DNA of 64,000 nucleotides from Streptomyces sp. NBC_00154 (lineage in GTDB: Bacteria > Actinomycetota > Actinomycetes > Streptomycetales > Streptomycetaceae), in the NCBI RefSeq assembly GCF_026342835.1, contig NZ_JAPEMI010000001.1:2548501-2612500 (forward strand), written 5' to 3'. The notes beneath the pieces were generated by a model that saw only the letters and a list, made by a program, of their open reading frames with translations, was not told where the DNA came from and made no database searches. The position numbers and the translations under genes are program-made. Shown one piece after another: positions 44,058 to 51,964 of the stretch (its first letter is position 1; the number at the start of each line of letters is the position of its first letter).

Positions 44058-46337
44058 TTGAGATCGCGGCGACGACTCTGGGCCACGGCTGCTGTTGCGA
44101 CGACGGCGGTGGCCGGTGTCCTGGTGTTCCAGGGCATGACCGGAAATTCCGGCGACAGTGCCGACAGCAAGGCAGGTCCGGTCAGGGCCGAGGTGCGCGA
44201 GGCGGCGCTGAAGGTGTCCGCCGACGGCAGTTCCGCGACTCTCGGCAGGCGGGACACCGCTCCGCTCAGCATGCTCGGCGTCACCTGGACCGACCCGGCA
44301 GCGAAGGTGACGGGAGCGGTCGAGGTACGGACCAGGGCGGCCTCGAACGGCACCTGGTCGTCCTGGACGCCGTTGGAGACCGACAACGACGGCCGCACGG
44401 AGGCGGGCCGCTCCGGTGTCCGCGGGTCCACCGAACCACGGTGGGTCGGCCCGTCCAACGGCGTCGAGGTACGCGTCACCTCGGGCGCCAAGGTCTCCGC
44501 GAAGCTGCCCGCCGGGCTGCGGCTGGACACCGTCGACCCCGGCAAGGGCTCGTCGCTGCACGCGGCCCCGGCCGCCTTCGTCGCCGAGACCGAAATCCCG
44601 GCCGACCCGTCGCCGTCCGACTCCCCCTCGGCCGATCCGACGGCCACCTCGGAACCGACCCCCACGGCCACGGAGTCCGACACCGCCCCGGCATCCGAGA
44701 CGCCGGCCGTGACACCTTCCGAGACGGCAACGGACAGCCCCTCGCCCTCGGCGAGCGACAGCTCCTCGCCGACCGCGAGCACCTCACCGTCCGCGTCGCT
44801 GCCGCCCGCACCGCCGTCGACCGTGCCCAAGCCGCCCATCACCTCGCGTGCGGGCTGGGGTGCCGACGAGTCGATCAGCCCGGAGGCGCCGGAGTACAAC
44901 GACACGGTCAAGGCCGTCTTCGTCCACCACACCGCGGGGACCAACGACTACTCCTGCGCCGACTCCGCGGCGATCGTGCGCAGCGTGTACACGTACCACG
45001 TCCAGAGCGAGGGCTGGAAGGACATCGGCTACAACTTCCTGGTCGACAAGTGCGGGACGATCTTCGAGGGCCGCAAGGGCGGCGTGGACCGGCCGGTCCT
45101 CGGCGCACACACCTACGGCTTCAACCGGGAGTCGACCGGTATCTCCGTCCTCGGCACCTACACGGATGTGGCCGCCCCCAGCGCGGTGACCACCTCGGTG
45201 GCCCGGATCGCCGCGTGGAAGCTCGGCCAGTACAAGGGCGACCCGGCGGGCAGCACCATGCTCACCGCGGGCGCCACCGGGTCCAACGGCTTCGGGAAGA
45301 CCTTCACCGCCGGTACGCAGTACTCCTTCAAGCAGATCTCCGGCCACCGCGACGGCTTCAACACCGAGTGCCCCGGCACCAAGCTGTACGGGCAGCTGCC
45401 AGCGATCCGCAGCCTCGCCGCGGGCCCCGTCACCGGACTGGCCATCAAGTCGGTGACCGGTGCCACGCTGTCCGGGACGTCGTACTACACCAAGTCCGCC
45501 ATCACCGTGGGCTGGTCGGCCACCACGCCGAGCACCCTGATCTCCAAGTACGAACTCCTGGTCGACGGCAAGAGCGTCGCCACGGCCGCGGCCACCGCCA
45601 CCTCGGCGAAGGCCACGCTCGGTGCCGGCACCCACAAGATCCAGGTCCGCGCCACGCACCAGTCGGGGAAGACGGCCACGTCCGCGGCCGCGACCATGAT
45701 CACCGATCAGACGGCTCCCACGTTCACCACCAAGCCGAACCTCGCCCTGCGCACCGGCACGGTGAACACCACCGCCGTCCCGCTCACCCTGAAGTGGAAG
45801 GCCACTGACACCGCGTCCCTGAAGGAGGTCCGGCTGACCGCCCCGGTCGCCAAGACCTACGGGCCGACCACCACGAGCGCCTCGCACACCGCCAAGTCCG
45901 GCGTGGCGACCGCCTGGTCCATGACCGCGTACGACCTGGCGGGCAACACCGCCGCCGCCTCCGTCTCCGGCACCCCGGTCATCCTCCAGGAGACCTCGGC
46001 CACGAAGACGGGCACCTGGACGACGAAGTCGTCGTCCAGCTATCTCGGCGGCAAGTCGTACTCCAGCTCGTCCAAGAGCGCGAGCCTGACCTGGACGTTC
46101 ACCGGCCGGTCGGCAGCCTGGGTGGTCTCGCGCGCCAGTACGTCCGGCCAGGCGTACGTCTATGTCGACGGCACGAAGGTGGCCACGGTCGACCTGAAGT
46201 CGTCCACCACCAAGTACCGCGACGCGCTGTGGACGAAGAGCTGGTCCACTAGCGCCAAGCACACGGTCAAGATCGTCGTCGTCGCCACCTCGGGGCGTCC
46301 GACGATCACCACCGACGGCCTGGTCTACCTCAAGTAG
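44058..46337 (+). CDS. Secreted PGRP-type N-acetylmuramoyl-L-alanine amidase
   Basis: The 759-residue secreted protein starts with TTG and a signal peptide ('RSRRRLWATAAVATTAVAGVLVFQG'). A beta-rich N-domain follows, then a Pro/Ser/Thr-rich linker (about residues 180-262). The amidase_2/PGRP domain (about 268-440) shows 'ITSRAGWGADESISPEAPEY', 'AVFVHHTAGTNDYSC' (Zn His), 'DIGYNFLVDKCGTIFEGRKGG' and 'ISGHRDGFNTECPGTKLY' (Zn His and Cys). Two to three Ig-like C-terminal domains end it. It should cleave the MurNAc-L-Ala bond of peptidoglycan outside the cell. A terminator follows. Confidence 0.92.
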   Translation: MRSRRRLWATAAVATTAVAGVLVFQGMTGNSGDSADSKAGPVRAEVREAALKVSADGSSATLGRRDTAPLSMLGVTWTDPAAKVTGAVEVRTRAASNGTWSSWTPLETDNDGRTEAGRSGVRGSTEPRWVGPSNGVEVRVTSGAKVSAKLPAGLRLDTVDPGKGSSLHAAPAAFVAETEIPADPSPSDSPSADPTATSEPTPTATESDTAPASETPAVTPSETATDSPSPSASDSSSPTASTSPSASLPPAPPSTVPKPPITSRAGWGADESISPEAPEYNDTVKAVFVHHTAGTNDYSCADSAAIVRSVYTYHVQSEGWKDIGYNFLVDKCGTIFEGRKGGVDRPVLGAHTYGFNRESTGISVLGTYTDVAAPSAVTTSVARIAAWKLGQYKGDPAGSTMLTAGATGSNGFGKTFTAGTQYSFKQISGHRDGFNTECPGTKLYGQLPAIRSLAAGPVTGLAIKSVTGATLSGTSYYTKSAITVGWSATTPSTLISKYELLVDGKSVATAAATATSAKATLGAGTHKIQVRATHQSGKTATSAAATMITDQTAPTFTTKPNLALRTGTVNTTAVPLTLKWKATDTASLKEVRLTAPVAKTYGPTTTSASHTAKSGVATAWSMTAYDLAGNTAAASVSGTPVILQETSATKTGTWTTKSSSSYLGGKSYSSSSKSASLTWTFTGRSAAWVVSRASTSGQAYVYVDGTKVATVDLKSSTTKYRDALWTKSWSTSAKHTVKIVVVATSGRPTITTDGLVYLK

Positions 46338-46353
46338 CCGCCGCGCACGATGA

Positions 46354-46398
46354 CCTGAGCCCGGCTCCGCGCGCTTGTGCCGCAGAGCCGGGCTCAGG
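46354..46398. terminator. Bidirectional terminator between amidase and aldo/keto reductase
   Basis: CCTGAGCCCGGCTC and GAGCCGGGCTCAGG form a 14-bp perfect stem with a 17-nt loop between the convergent genes. Confidence 0.8.
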
Positions 46399-46418
46399 TG
46401 TTCACAGGGCGCCGCTGC

Positions 46419-47414
46419 TCACCAGGCGAAGGCCTCCGGCGACGGGCCGGGGCCCGGGAAGATCTCGTCCAGGGCGGCCAGCACCTCGTCCGACAGCTCC
46501 AGGTCCACCGCGCGCACCGCCGAGTCCAGCTGCTCACGCGTACGCGGGCCGGAGATCGGGCCGGTCACGCCCGGCCGGGTCAGCAGCCAGGCCAGGCCCA
46601 CCTCGCCGGGCTCCAGGCCGTGCTTCTCCAGCAGGTCCTCGTACGCCTGGATCTGCGCACGCACCGTGGTGTTGGCGAGCGCGTCCGCGGACCGGCCGGA
46701 CGCCGAACGGGCCGCACCGCCCTCGCGCTCCTTGCGGATCACACCGCCGAGCAGTCCGCCGTGCAGCGGGGACCACGGGATGACACCGAGGCCGTACTCC
46801 TGCGCGGCCGGGATGACCTCCATCTCGGCGCGGCGTTCGGCGAGGTTGTAGAGGCACTGCTCGCTGACCAGACCGTACGAGCCGAGGCGCTTCGCGGTCT
46901 CGTTGGCCTGGGCGATCTTCCAGCCGGCGAAGTTGGACGAGCCGGCGTAGAGGATCTTGCCCTGCTGGATCAGGACGTCGATGGCCTGCCAGATCTCCTC
47001 GACCGGAGTGGCGCGGTCGATGTGGTGGAACTGGTACAGGTCGATGTGGTCCGTCTGCAGCCGCTTGAGGCTGGCGTCGACGGCGCGCCGGATGTTGAGC
47101 GCGGAGAGCTTGTGGTGGTTGGGCCAGGCATCGCCCTCCGCGGCCATGTTCCCGTACACCTTGGTGGCGAGTACGACCTTGTCGCGGCGTTCACCGCCCT
47201 TGGCGAACCAGGTGCCGAGGATCTCCTCCGTGCGGCCCTTGTTCTCGCCCCAGCCGTAGACATTGGCAGTGTCGAAAAAGTTGACGCCCGCGTCCAGCGC
47301 GGCGTCCATGATCGCGTGACTGTCGGCCTCATTGGTCTGCGGACCGAAGTTCATGGTGCCGAGGACGAGTCGGCTGACCTCAAGTCCGGTGCGTCCGAGC
47401 TGCGTGTACTTCAT
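46419..47414 (-). CDS. Aldo/keto reductase
   Basis: The 331-residue NADPH-dependent (beta/alpha)8 oxidoreductase has the family tetrad: Asp and Tyr in 'NFFDTANVYGWGENKGRTEEILG', Lys in 'VVLATKVYGNM', and His in 'DHIDLYQFHHIDRATPVEEIWQAID'. 'GPISGPRTREQLDSAVRAVDLEL' near the C-terminus is the cofactor-binding segment (G-x-R-x-x-x-Q). I start at 'MKYTQLGRTGLEVSRL' (47414). It resembles the AKR groups active on aldehydes or voltage-gated-channel beta-subunit-like sets; no specific substrate can be given. PadR follows upstream in the same direction across 55 bp. Confidence 0.92.
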   Translation of the reverse strand: MKYTQLGRTGLEVSRLVLGTMNFGPQTNEADSHAIMDAALDAGVNFFDTANVYGWGENKGRTEEILGTWFAKGGERRDKVVLATKVYGNMAAEGDAWPNHHKLSALNIRRAVDASLKRLQTDHIDLYQFHHIDRATPVEEIWQAIDVLIQQGKILYAGSSNFAGWKIAQANETAKRLGSYGLVSEQCLYNLAERRAEMEVIPAAQEYGLGVIPWSPLHGGLLGGVIRKEREGGAARSASGRSADALANTTVRAQIQAYEDLLEKHGLEPGEVGLAWLLTRPGVTGPISGPRTREQLDSAVRAVDLELSDEVLAALDEIFPGPGPSPEAFAW

Positions 47415-47469
47415 GGGCACCAAGCCAACGCCTTCGAGTCCGCTCGAAGCAAGGGCTCAGCGAGCGGAC

Positions 47470-48045
47470 TCAACGGGTTCCGAGATCCTTCAGAGTCGTT
47501 GTCAGCCAGCTCAGTTCCGCTTCGCTCGCCGCGCGGGCGATCGTGAGAACGCCTCGGCGGAACGGGTCGTCGAAGGCCTCCGGGCCGAGCGGGCGCTCGC
47601 CCCCGGAGCCGTAGTCGTAGAAGAAACTGCTCGGCTCCTGCAGGAACGTCAGCCTGCGCCGCAGTACGTCCGCCTGCTCGGCGGGTGCCTGCAGGTGGCG
47701 GAGGAAGGCGAGGACGGTGAACCAGCGGTTCTCGTCGCTGATGTCCACGTCGTCGGCCTCGCGCAGCCGGCGGCGCAACTCCTCGCACCCGTCGTCCGTC
47801 AGGGTCAGCGTGTGGCGGGGCGCGGCCCTGCTGCCGGGCTCGGTCCGGCGGCCGAGCCACCCGGCGCGCTCCAGGCGCTTGATCGCCGGGTACAGCGTGC
47901 CGTCCGCGATCGGGCGGACATGGCCGGTGAGATGGGCGACGCGTCGCTTCAACTCGTAGCCGTGCAGCGGCTGCTCGTACAGAAATCCCAGGATGGCCAG
48001 TTCCAGCACCCGAGCATCCTCCGCCCTCGCGTCATACATCGGCAC
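47470..48045 (-). CDS. PadR-family transcriptional regulator
   Basis: The 191-residue protein has an N-terminal PadR winged HTH ('LELAILGFLYEQPLHGYELKRRVAHLTGHVRPIADGTLYPAIKRLERAGWLGRR', about residues 14-68) and a C-terminal Vir_act_alpha_C-like helical domain with W-F-T-V-L-A-F-L. It diverges from the alpha/beta hydrolase at 48096 and precedes the aldo/keto reductase gene, so it may control either or both. GTG 48045 and ATG 48039 are both possible starts; an inverted repeat overlaps them. Confidence 0.9.
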   Translation of the reverse strand: MPMYDARAEDARVLELAILGFLYEQPLHGYELKRRVAHLTGHVRPIADGTLYPAIKRLERAGWLGRRTEPGSRAAPRHTLTLTDDGCEELRRRLREADDVDISDENRWFTVLAFLRHLQAPAEQADVLRRRLTFLQEPSSFFYDYGSGGERPLGPEAFDDPFRRGVLTIARAASEAELSWLTTTLKDLGTR

Positions 48046-48066
48046 CGATATATGGTCTCGCCGATG
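48037..48066. promoter_or_regulatory. Candidate PadR operator
   Basis: CATCGGC (48037-48043) and GCCGATG (48060-48066) form an inverted repeat with a 16-nt spacer containing GATATATGG, the only AT-rich stretch in the divergent PadR/hydrolase promoter. Confidence 0.45.
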
Positions 48067-48095
48067 GTTTCATGGGCCGGAGGGGAGCGGGAGAC

Positions 48096-48869
48096 ATGCA
48101 GAACGCACAGGTGACAGCGGGCGGTGCGCGCATCCGGTGGGTGGAGATCCCGGGCAGCGACGGACGGACCCGCGTCTATCTGCACGGTCTCGGCGCCTCG
48201 TCCGGTCCGTACTTCACCGCGAGCGCCGTCCATCCGCTCCTCGCCGGCAGCCGTTCGCTGCTCATGGACATGCTCGGCTTCGGCATCAGCGACCGGCCCA
48301 CGGATTTCGACTACACGCTCGAAGCGCACGCCGACGCGATCGCCGTCGCACTCAGGGCCGCCGATGCGTACGCCACTGACGTCGTCGCGCACAGCATGGG
48401 CGGCTCGGTGGCCATCGTGCTCGCGGCACGCCACCCGGAGCTGGTGGCGCGGCTCGTCCTGATCGACGCCAACCTCGACCCGGTCGCGCCCGATCGGCAA
48501 CGGCCCGGCAGCAGCGGCATCGCCGCCTACACGGAGCAGGAGTTCCTCGATCACGGCATGGCCGAGGTGCGCGACCGGGTGGGACCCCACTGGTGGTCGA
48601 CGATGCGGCTCTCGGGCTCGGAGGCACTGCACCGCAGCGCCGTGCACCTCGCGCGCGGAACGACGCCCACGATGCGCGAGCAGCTGCTGGAGCTGAAGAT
48701 TCCGCGTACCTACCTGCGGCCGGAGAGCGACGGGCCGCTGCCCGACGAGGACGGTCTGGTCGAGGGCGGGGTGCGGGTCGTGCCGGTCCGGGGGTGCGAG
48801 CACAACATCATGCTGGACAACCCCGAGGCGTTCGTGAAGGAGACGGCCCGGGGCCTGGGGCTCGGCTGA
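48096..48869 (+). CDS. Alpha/beta hydrolase
   Basis: The 257-residue alpha/beta hydrolase has 'VYLHGLGASSGPYF' (H-G oxyanion motif), nucleophile elbow 'DVVAHSMGGSVAIVLAARHPELV' (Ser about residue 106), 'LVLIDANLDPV' and a catalytic His in 'VPVRGCEHNIMLDNPEAF'. The position of the acid is likely 'RPESDGPLPDE'. It has no signal peptide. The Shine-Dalgarno GGGAG precedes ATG 48096, so the longer frame from 48072 is not needed. The divergent PadR gene is the likely regulator. Substrate unknown. Confidence 0.9.
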   Translation: MQNAQVTAGGARIRWVEIPGSDGRTRVYLHGLGASSGPYFTASAVHPLLAGSRSLLMDMLGFGISDRPTDFDYTLEAHADAIAVALRAADAYATDVVAHSMGGSVAIVLAARHPELVARLVLIDANLDPVAPDRQRPGSSGIAAYTEQEFLDHGMAEVRDRVGPHWWSTMRLSGSEALHRSAVHLARGTTPTMREQLLELKIPRTYLRPESDGPLPDEDGLVEGGVRVVPVRGCEHNIMLDNPEAFVKETARGLGLG

Positions 48870-48889
48870 CGGGAGCCGGTGTCGGCGCC

Positions 48890-48979
48890 TCAGCCTCCGA
48901 CCGCGGCTGTCACAGCGACAACGGCGAACATCAGTACGAGCACGACGGCCATGATGCGGTTTCTGGTCTTCGGGTCCAC
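48890..48979 (-). CDS. 29-residue single-span membrane protein
   Basis: A GTG-started frame of only 29 codons encodes a basic/polar head (V-D-P-K-T-R-N-R) followed by one hydrophobic helix ('IMAVVLVLMFAVVAVTAAVGG'). Third-position G/C bias matches real genes, and the charge pattern predicts a single-pass inner-membrane peptide. It sits between the convergent hydrolase gene and the thpR gene. Function unknown. No strong Shine-Dalgarno is visible. Confidence 0.6.
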   Translation of the reverse strand: MDPKTRNRIMAVVLVLMFAVVAVTAAVGG

Positions 48980-49001
48980 CCGTCGAGCGTAACCGCACCG
49001 C

Positions 49002-49574
49002 TCAGTGCCCCAGCGGCCAGGAGGCCACCACCTCGTACCGCGGCTGCTCCCCCGGCACCCCGGTGACCGGCAGATTGCTGCGTACGAGAGCGACCTCGCC
49101 GACCTCCCACGGTGTGCCCTCGAAGGTGTCCAGGGCCTCCAGGTAGGGATGCAGGTCGGTCTCGGAGCGGCTGCGGGCGAGGGTGAGGTGCGGGGTGTAG
49201 CGGCGGTGCTCGTCCATCGCGACGCCGGCGCGGCGGGCTGCCGCGTCGGCGCGTTCGGCGAGGAGCCTCAGCGTGTCGAGTCCGCCCGCGGCCCCGGCCC
49301 ACAGCACATGGCCGTCGAACCGGCCGCCGCGGTGGATGCGCAGCGGGAACCGCTCGGTGCGGCGGGCGGCGCGTCCCAGCCGCTCGTGCAGATCGGGCAG
49401 CAGCCCTTCGTCGACCACACCGAGGAAGGCGAGCGTGAAGTGCCACGCGTCGGTGCCGGTCCAGCGCATGCGAGCGGCGTCCGGAAGGGTGTGCAGCGGG
49501 GCCACGGCACGGCGGAGCTCCGCGATGGCGGAGTCGGGCGGCAGGACGGCGACGAAGAGTCTCATGCGGCTCAT
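49002..49574 (-). CDS. thpR: RNA 2',3'-cyclic phosphodiesterase
   Basis: This 2H-phosphoesterase-superfamily protein of about 190 residues begins 'MSRMRLFVAVLPPDSAIAELRRAV'. It has both catalytic H-x-T-x motifs: 'AWHFTLAFLGVV' and 'YTPHLTLARSRSETDL'. Members hydrolyse 2',3'-cyclic phosphate ends of RNA (formerly called 2'-5' RNA ligase). I choose ATG 49574 over the longer frame to 49601. It is monocistronic, and the preceding 29-residue gene is on the same strand. Confidence 0.93.
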   Translation of the reverse strand: MSRMRLFVAVLPPDSAIAELRRAVAPLHTLPDAARMRWTGTDAWHFTLAFLGVVDEGLLPDLHERLGRAARRTERFPLRIHRGGRFDGHVLWAGAAGGLDTLRLLAERADAAARRAGVAMDEHRRYTPHLTLARSRSETDLHPYLEALDTFEGTPWEVGEVALVRSNLPVTGVPGEQPRYEVVASWPLGH

Positions 49575-49664
49575 GGGCCGAGTGTCGCACCGTACCGGCA
49601 CGCATCCCGGTCACCGTGCGTACCGCGTTGCACCTGCGTAACGGGCCCCGCGTATCCGTGAAAC

Positions 49665-49694
49665 GGCCCCGGCCGGTGTCCACCGGCCGGGGCC
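49665..49694 (-). terminator. Terminator of the MFS gene
   Basis: GGCCCCGGCCGGTG and CACCGGCCGGGGCC make a 14-bp perfect stem 25 bp after the MFS stop. It is followed on the minus strand by GTTTC. Confidence 0.8.
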
Positions 49695-49719
49695 TTGCCA
49701 CGTCGCGTACGGGCGGCTC

Positions 49720-51054
49720 TCAGGCCGCTGTAGTCAGCTGCTCGCGGGGGACGAACCGCACATGCGGGCGGCCCGGCCGCAGATCGACCTTGATGCGCAG
49801 ACCGCCGACGCGGGCCAGCATGAAGCCGACGCCGAGTGCGGCGAACATCGAGAACGCGCCGCCGACCGCCATGGCGGTCCGGACGCCGTACGTGTCGCTG
49901 ATCCAGCCCACGATCGGGGCCCCCACCGGCGTACCCCCGGCGAAGACCATCATGTACAGGCTCATCACCCGGCCGCGCATGGCCGGATCTGCGGCCATCT
50001 GGACACTCGTGTTGGCGCTGATGTTGGTGGTCAGGCCGATCATGCCGATCGGGAGCAGCAGGATCGCGAAGAGCCAGACGTACGGCGACACGGACGCGAT
50101 GATCTCCAGGAGACCGAACACCGTCCCCGCCGCCACCAGCATCCGCAGCCGCGAGGAGCGCCGACGGGCGGCCAGCAGTGCGCCGGCCAGCGAACCGGCC
50201 GCCATGAGGATGTTGAAGAACGAGTACATCCCCGCGCCGCCGTGGAAGATCTCGTCCGCGAAAGCGGTGAGCCAGATCGGGAAGTTGAAGCCGAACGTGC
50301 CGACGAAGCCGACCAGGACGATCGGCCAGATCAGCTCGGGGCGTCCGGAGACATAGCGCAGCCCCTCGCGGAGCTGACCCTTGGCACGCGGCACGACGAC
50401 CGCCTTGTGCAGTTCGCCCGTACGCATCAGCAGCAGGCCCACGAGCGGGGCTCCGAAGGACAGGCCGTTGAACATGAAGGCCCAGCCGCTGCCGACCGTG
50501 GTGATCAGGACACCCGCGACGGCGGGACCGATCAGCCGGGCCGACTGGAAGTTGGCCGAATTCAGACTGACCGCGTTGCGCAGCTGGGCGGGGCCGACCA
50601 TCTCGGAGACGAACGACTGGCGGGCCGGGTTGTCCACGACCGTGACCATGCCGAGCAGGAAGGCGATCAGGTAGACGTGCCAGACCTGGACGACGCCGGA
50701 GAGGGTGAGGGCGGCGAGGGCGAGCCCACAGAGGCCGAGCGCGGCCTGGCTGACGAGGAGGAGCTTGCGCTTCGGGAGCCGGTCGGCGATGACCCCGCCG
50801 TACAGGCCGAAGAGCAGCATGGGGAGGAACTGGAGGGCCGTGGTGATGCCGACGGCGGTGGCGGACCCGGTGAGGCTCAGAACGAGCCAGTCCTGCGTGA
50901 TGCGGGACATCCAGGTACCGGTGTTGGAGATCACCGCGCCTGTGGCGAACAGGCGGTAGTTGCGGATCTTCAGCGACGAGAAGGTCCCGCCGGGCTTGCT
51001 CTCGTGGGTGGACGTCGGTGCGGGGGCGGAGTCTGCTCCGGATCCCGTACTCAA
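49720..51054 (-). CDS. MFS efflux transporter (EntS/DHA3-like)
   Basis: The 444-residue protein has 12 predicted membrane helices. It opens 'FSSLKIRNYRLFATGAVISNTGTWMSRITQDWLVLSLTGSATAVGI', typical of the DHA3/EntS-type exporters, and has the MFS loop 'GGVIADRLPKRKLLLVSQA' (G-x-x-x-D-R-x-x-R/K-K). TTG 51054, with GGAGG 10 nt upstream, is the best start; the frame continues upstream only into the gap after marR. It is transcribed behind the MarR gene and probably exports a drug-like compound that MarR senses. Confidence 0.9.
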   Translation of the reverse strand: MSTGSGADSAPAPTSTHESKPGGTFSSLKIRNYRLFATGAVISNTGTWMSRITQDWLVLSLTGSATAVGITTALQFLPMLLFGLYGGVIADRLPKRKLLLVSQAALGLCGLALAALTLSGVVQVWHVYLIAFLLGMVTVVDNPARQSFVSEMVGPAQLRNAVSLNSANFQSARLIGPAVAGVLITTVGSGWAFMFNGLSFGAPLVGLLLMRTGELHKAVVVPRAKGQLREGLRYVSGRPELIWPIVLVGFVGTFGFNFPIWLTAFADEIFHGGAGMYSFFNILMAAGSLAGALLAARRRSSRLRMLVAAGTVFGLLEIIASVSPYVWLFAILLLPIGMIGLTTNISANTSVQMAADPAMRGRVMSLYMMVFAGGTPVGAPIVGWISDTYGVRTAMAVGGAFSMFAALGVGFMLARVGGLRIKVDLRPGRPHVRFVPREQLTTAA

Positions 51055-51151
51055 AAGGGTTCGCCTCCTCGGGCGTGGACTGCGTGCTGACTGACGGGAT
51101 GCGGCCGTACGGGCTGCACGCCGACTCTGGCCCGGCGTACCCCCCGTACCG

Positions 51152-51592
51152 CTACAGGTGGGCGAGCTTCTCCAGCACAGGTGCGGCCTTGCGCAGCGTC
51201 TCCCACTCGTCCTCGTCCAGGCCTTCGGCGAGGGTGGCCAGCCAGGCGTTCCGCTTGGAGCGGCTCTCCTCGAGCATGGCTTCGGCCTGCTCGGTCTGGC
51301 TGACCATCTTCTGGCGACGGTCATCGGGGTGCGGTTCCAGTCTGACCAGTCCCTTGGCTTCGAGCAGCGCGACGATGCGGGTCATCGACGGAGGCTGCAC
51401 ATGCTCCTTGCGGGCCAGCTCACCGGGGGTGGCGGATCCGCAGCGGGCGAGCGTGCCGAGCACCGACATCTCGGTGGGGCTCAGCGACTCGTCGACGCGC
51501 TGGTGCTTGAGGCGTCGGCCCAGCAGCATCACGGCGGAACGAAGGGAGCTCACGGCGGCCGCACTGTCGCCGTCGTGGATCAGGTCAGGCAT
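51152..51592 (-). CDS. MarR-family regulator of the MFS exporter
   Basis: The 146-residue protein has a MarR winged HTH ('LSPTEMSVLGTLARCGSATPGELARKEHVQPPSMTRIVALLEAKGLVRLEPHPDDRRQKMVSQTEQ', about residues 37-102). It lies 97 bp upstream of the MFS gene on the same strand, the common MarR-MFS arrangement, and its promoter region has a GTAA-N4-TTAC palindrome. It probably represses itself and the exporter until a ligand binds. Confidence 0.92.
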   Translation of the reverse strand: MPDLIHDGDSAAAVSSLRSAVMLLGRRLKHQRVDESLSPTEMSVLGTLARCGSATPGELARKEHVQPPSMTRIVALLEAKGLVRLEPHPDDRRQKMVSQTEQAEAMLEESRSKRNAWLATLAEGLDEDEWETLRKAAPVLEKLAHL

Positions 51593-51602
51593 GTTTGTTA
51601 GC

Positions 51603-51614
51603 GTAACTCATTAC
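51603..51614. promoter_or_regulatory. MarR operator candidate
   Basis: GTAACTCATTAC (GTAA-N4-TTAC) lies 10 bp before the MarR start within the AT-rich stretch TTAGCGTAACTCATTACC. Position and symmetry fit an autoregulatory site. Confidence 0.55.
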
Positions 51615-51727
51615 CTACCCTAAATACCACTCGACTGGTACACGCGCGGTCTATCGATCACCCAAACGAGTGAGTCAGATCCGGAAAGTGACGCGAAACG
51701 ACCCCAAAGGCCGTAACCCTGCTTGCC

Positions 51728-51922
51728 ATGGGATCGACAGTGCTCAGCCTGCGGATAGACGGTGAGCTGCTCGACCGGCTCCGGCAGCACGCCGCCAGAC
51801 GCGGAATGAGCGTCCAGGACTATGTCGTCAGGACGCTCATCCGCAGCGATTTCGACGAGCGCTTCAAAACGGCCGTCGAGGAGACGGAAAAGTTCTACGG
51901 GGCGGACGACCGGGTGAACTGA
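51728..51922 (+). CDS. Small ribbon-helix-helix protein
   Basis: The 64-residue protein reads 'STVLSLRIDGELLDRLRQHAARRGMSVQDYVVRTLIRSDFDERF', a ribbon-helix-helix fold of the CopG/MetJ-Arc class as found in antitoxins and small regulators. No toxin gene lies beside it. It is conserved-looking and acidic at the C-terminus. It diverges from the MarR gene; whether it binds there is unknown. Confidence 0.8.
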   Translation: MGSTVLSLRIDGELLDRLRQHAARRGMSVQDYVVRTLIRSDFDERFKTAVEETEKFYGADDRVN

Positions 51923-51964
51923 TTCGCCCGGCCGGCCGCCCCGCAGAGGGTGACGTGTGAAGGG

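Noticed and set aside
51728..51922. Toxin-antitoxin module built on the RHH protein
   Set aside because: No toxin-like gene flanks it; the neighbours are MarR and an NCS2 permease.
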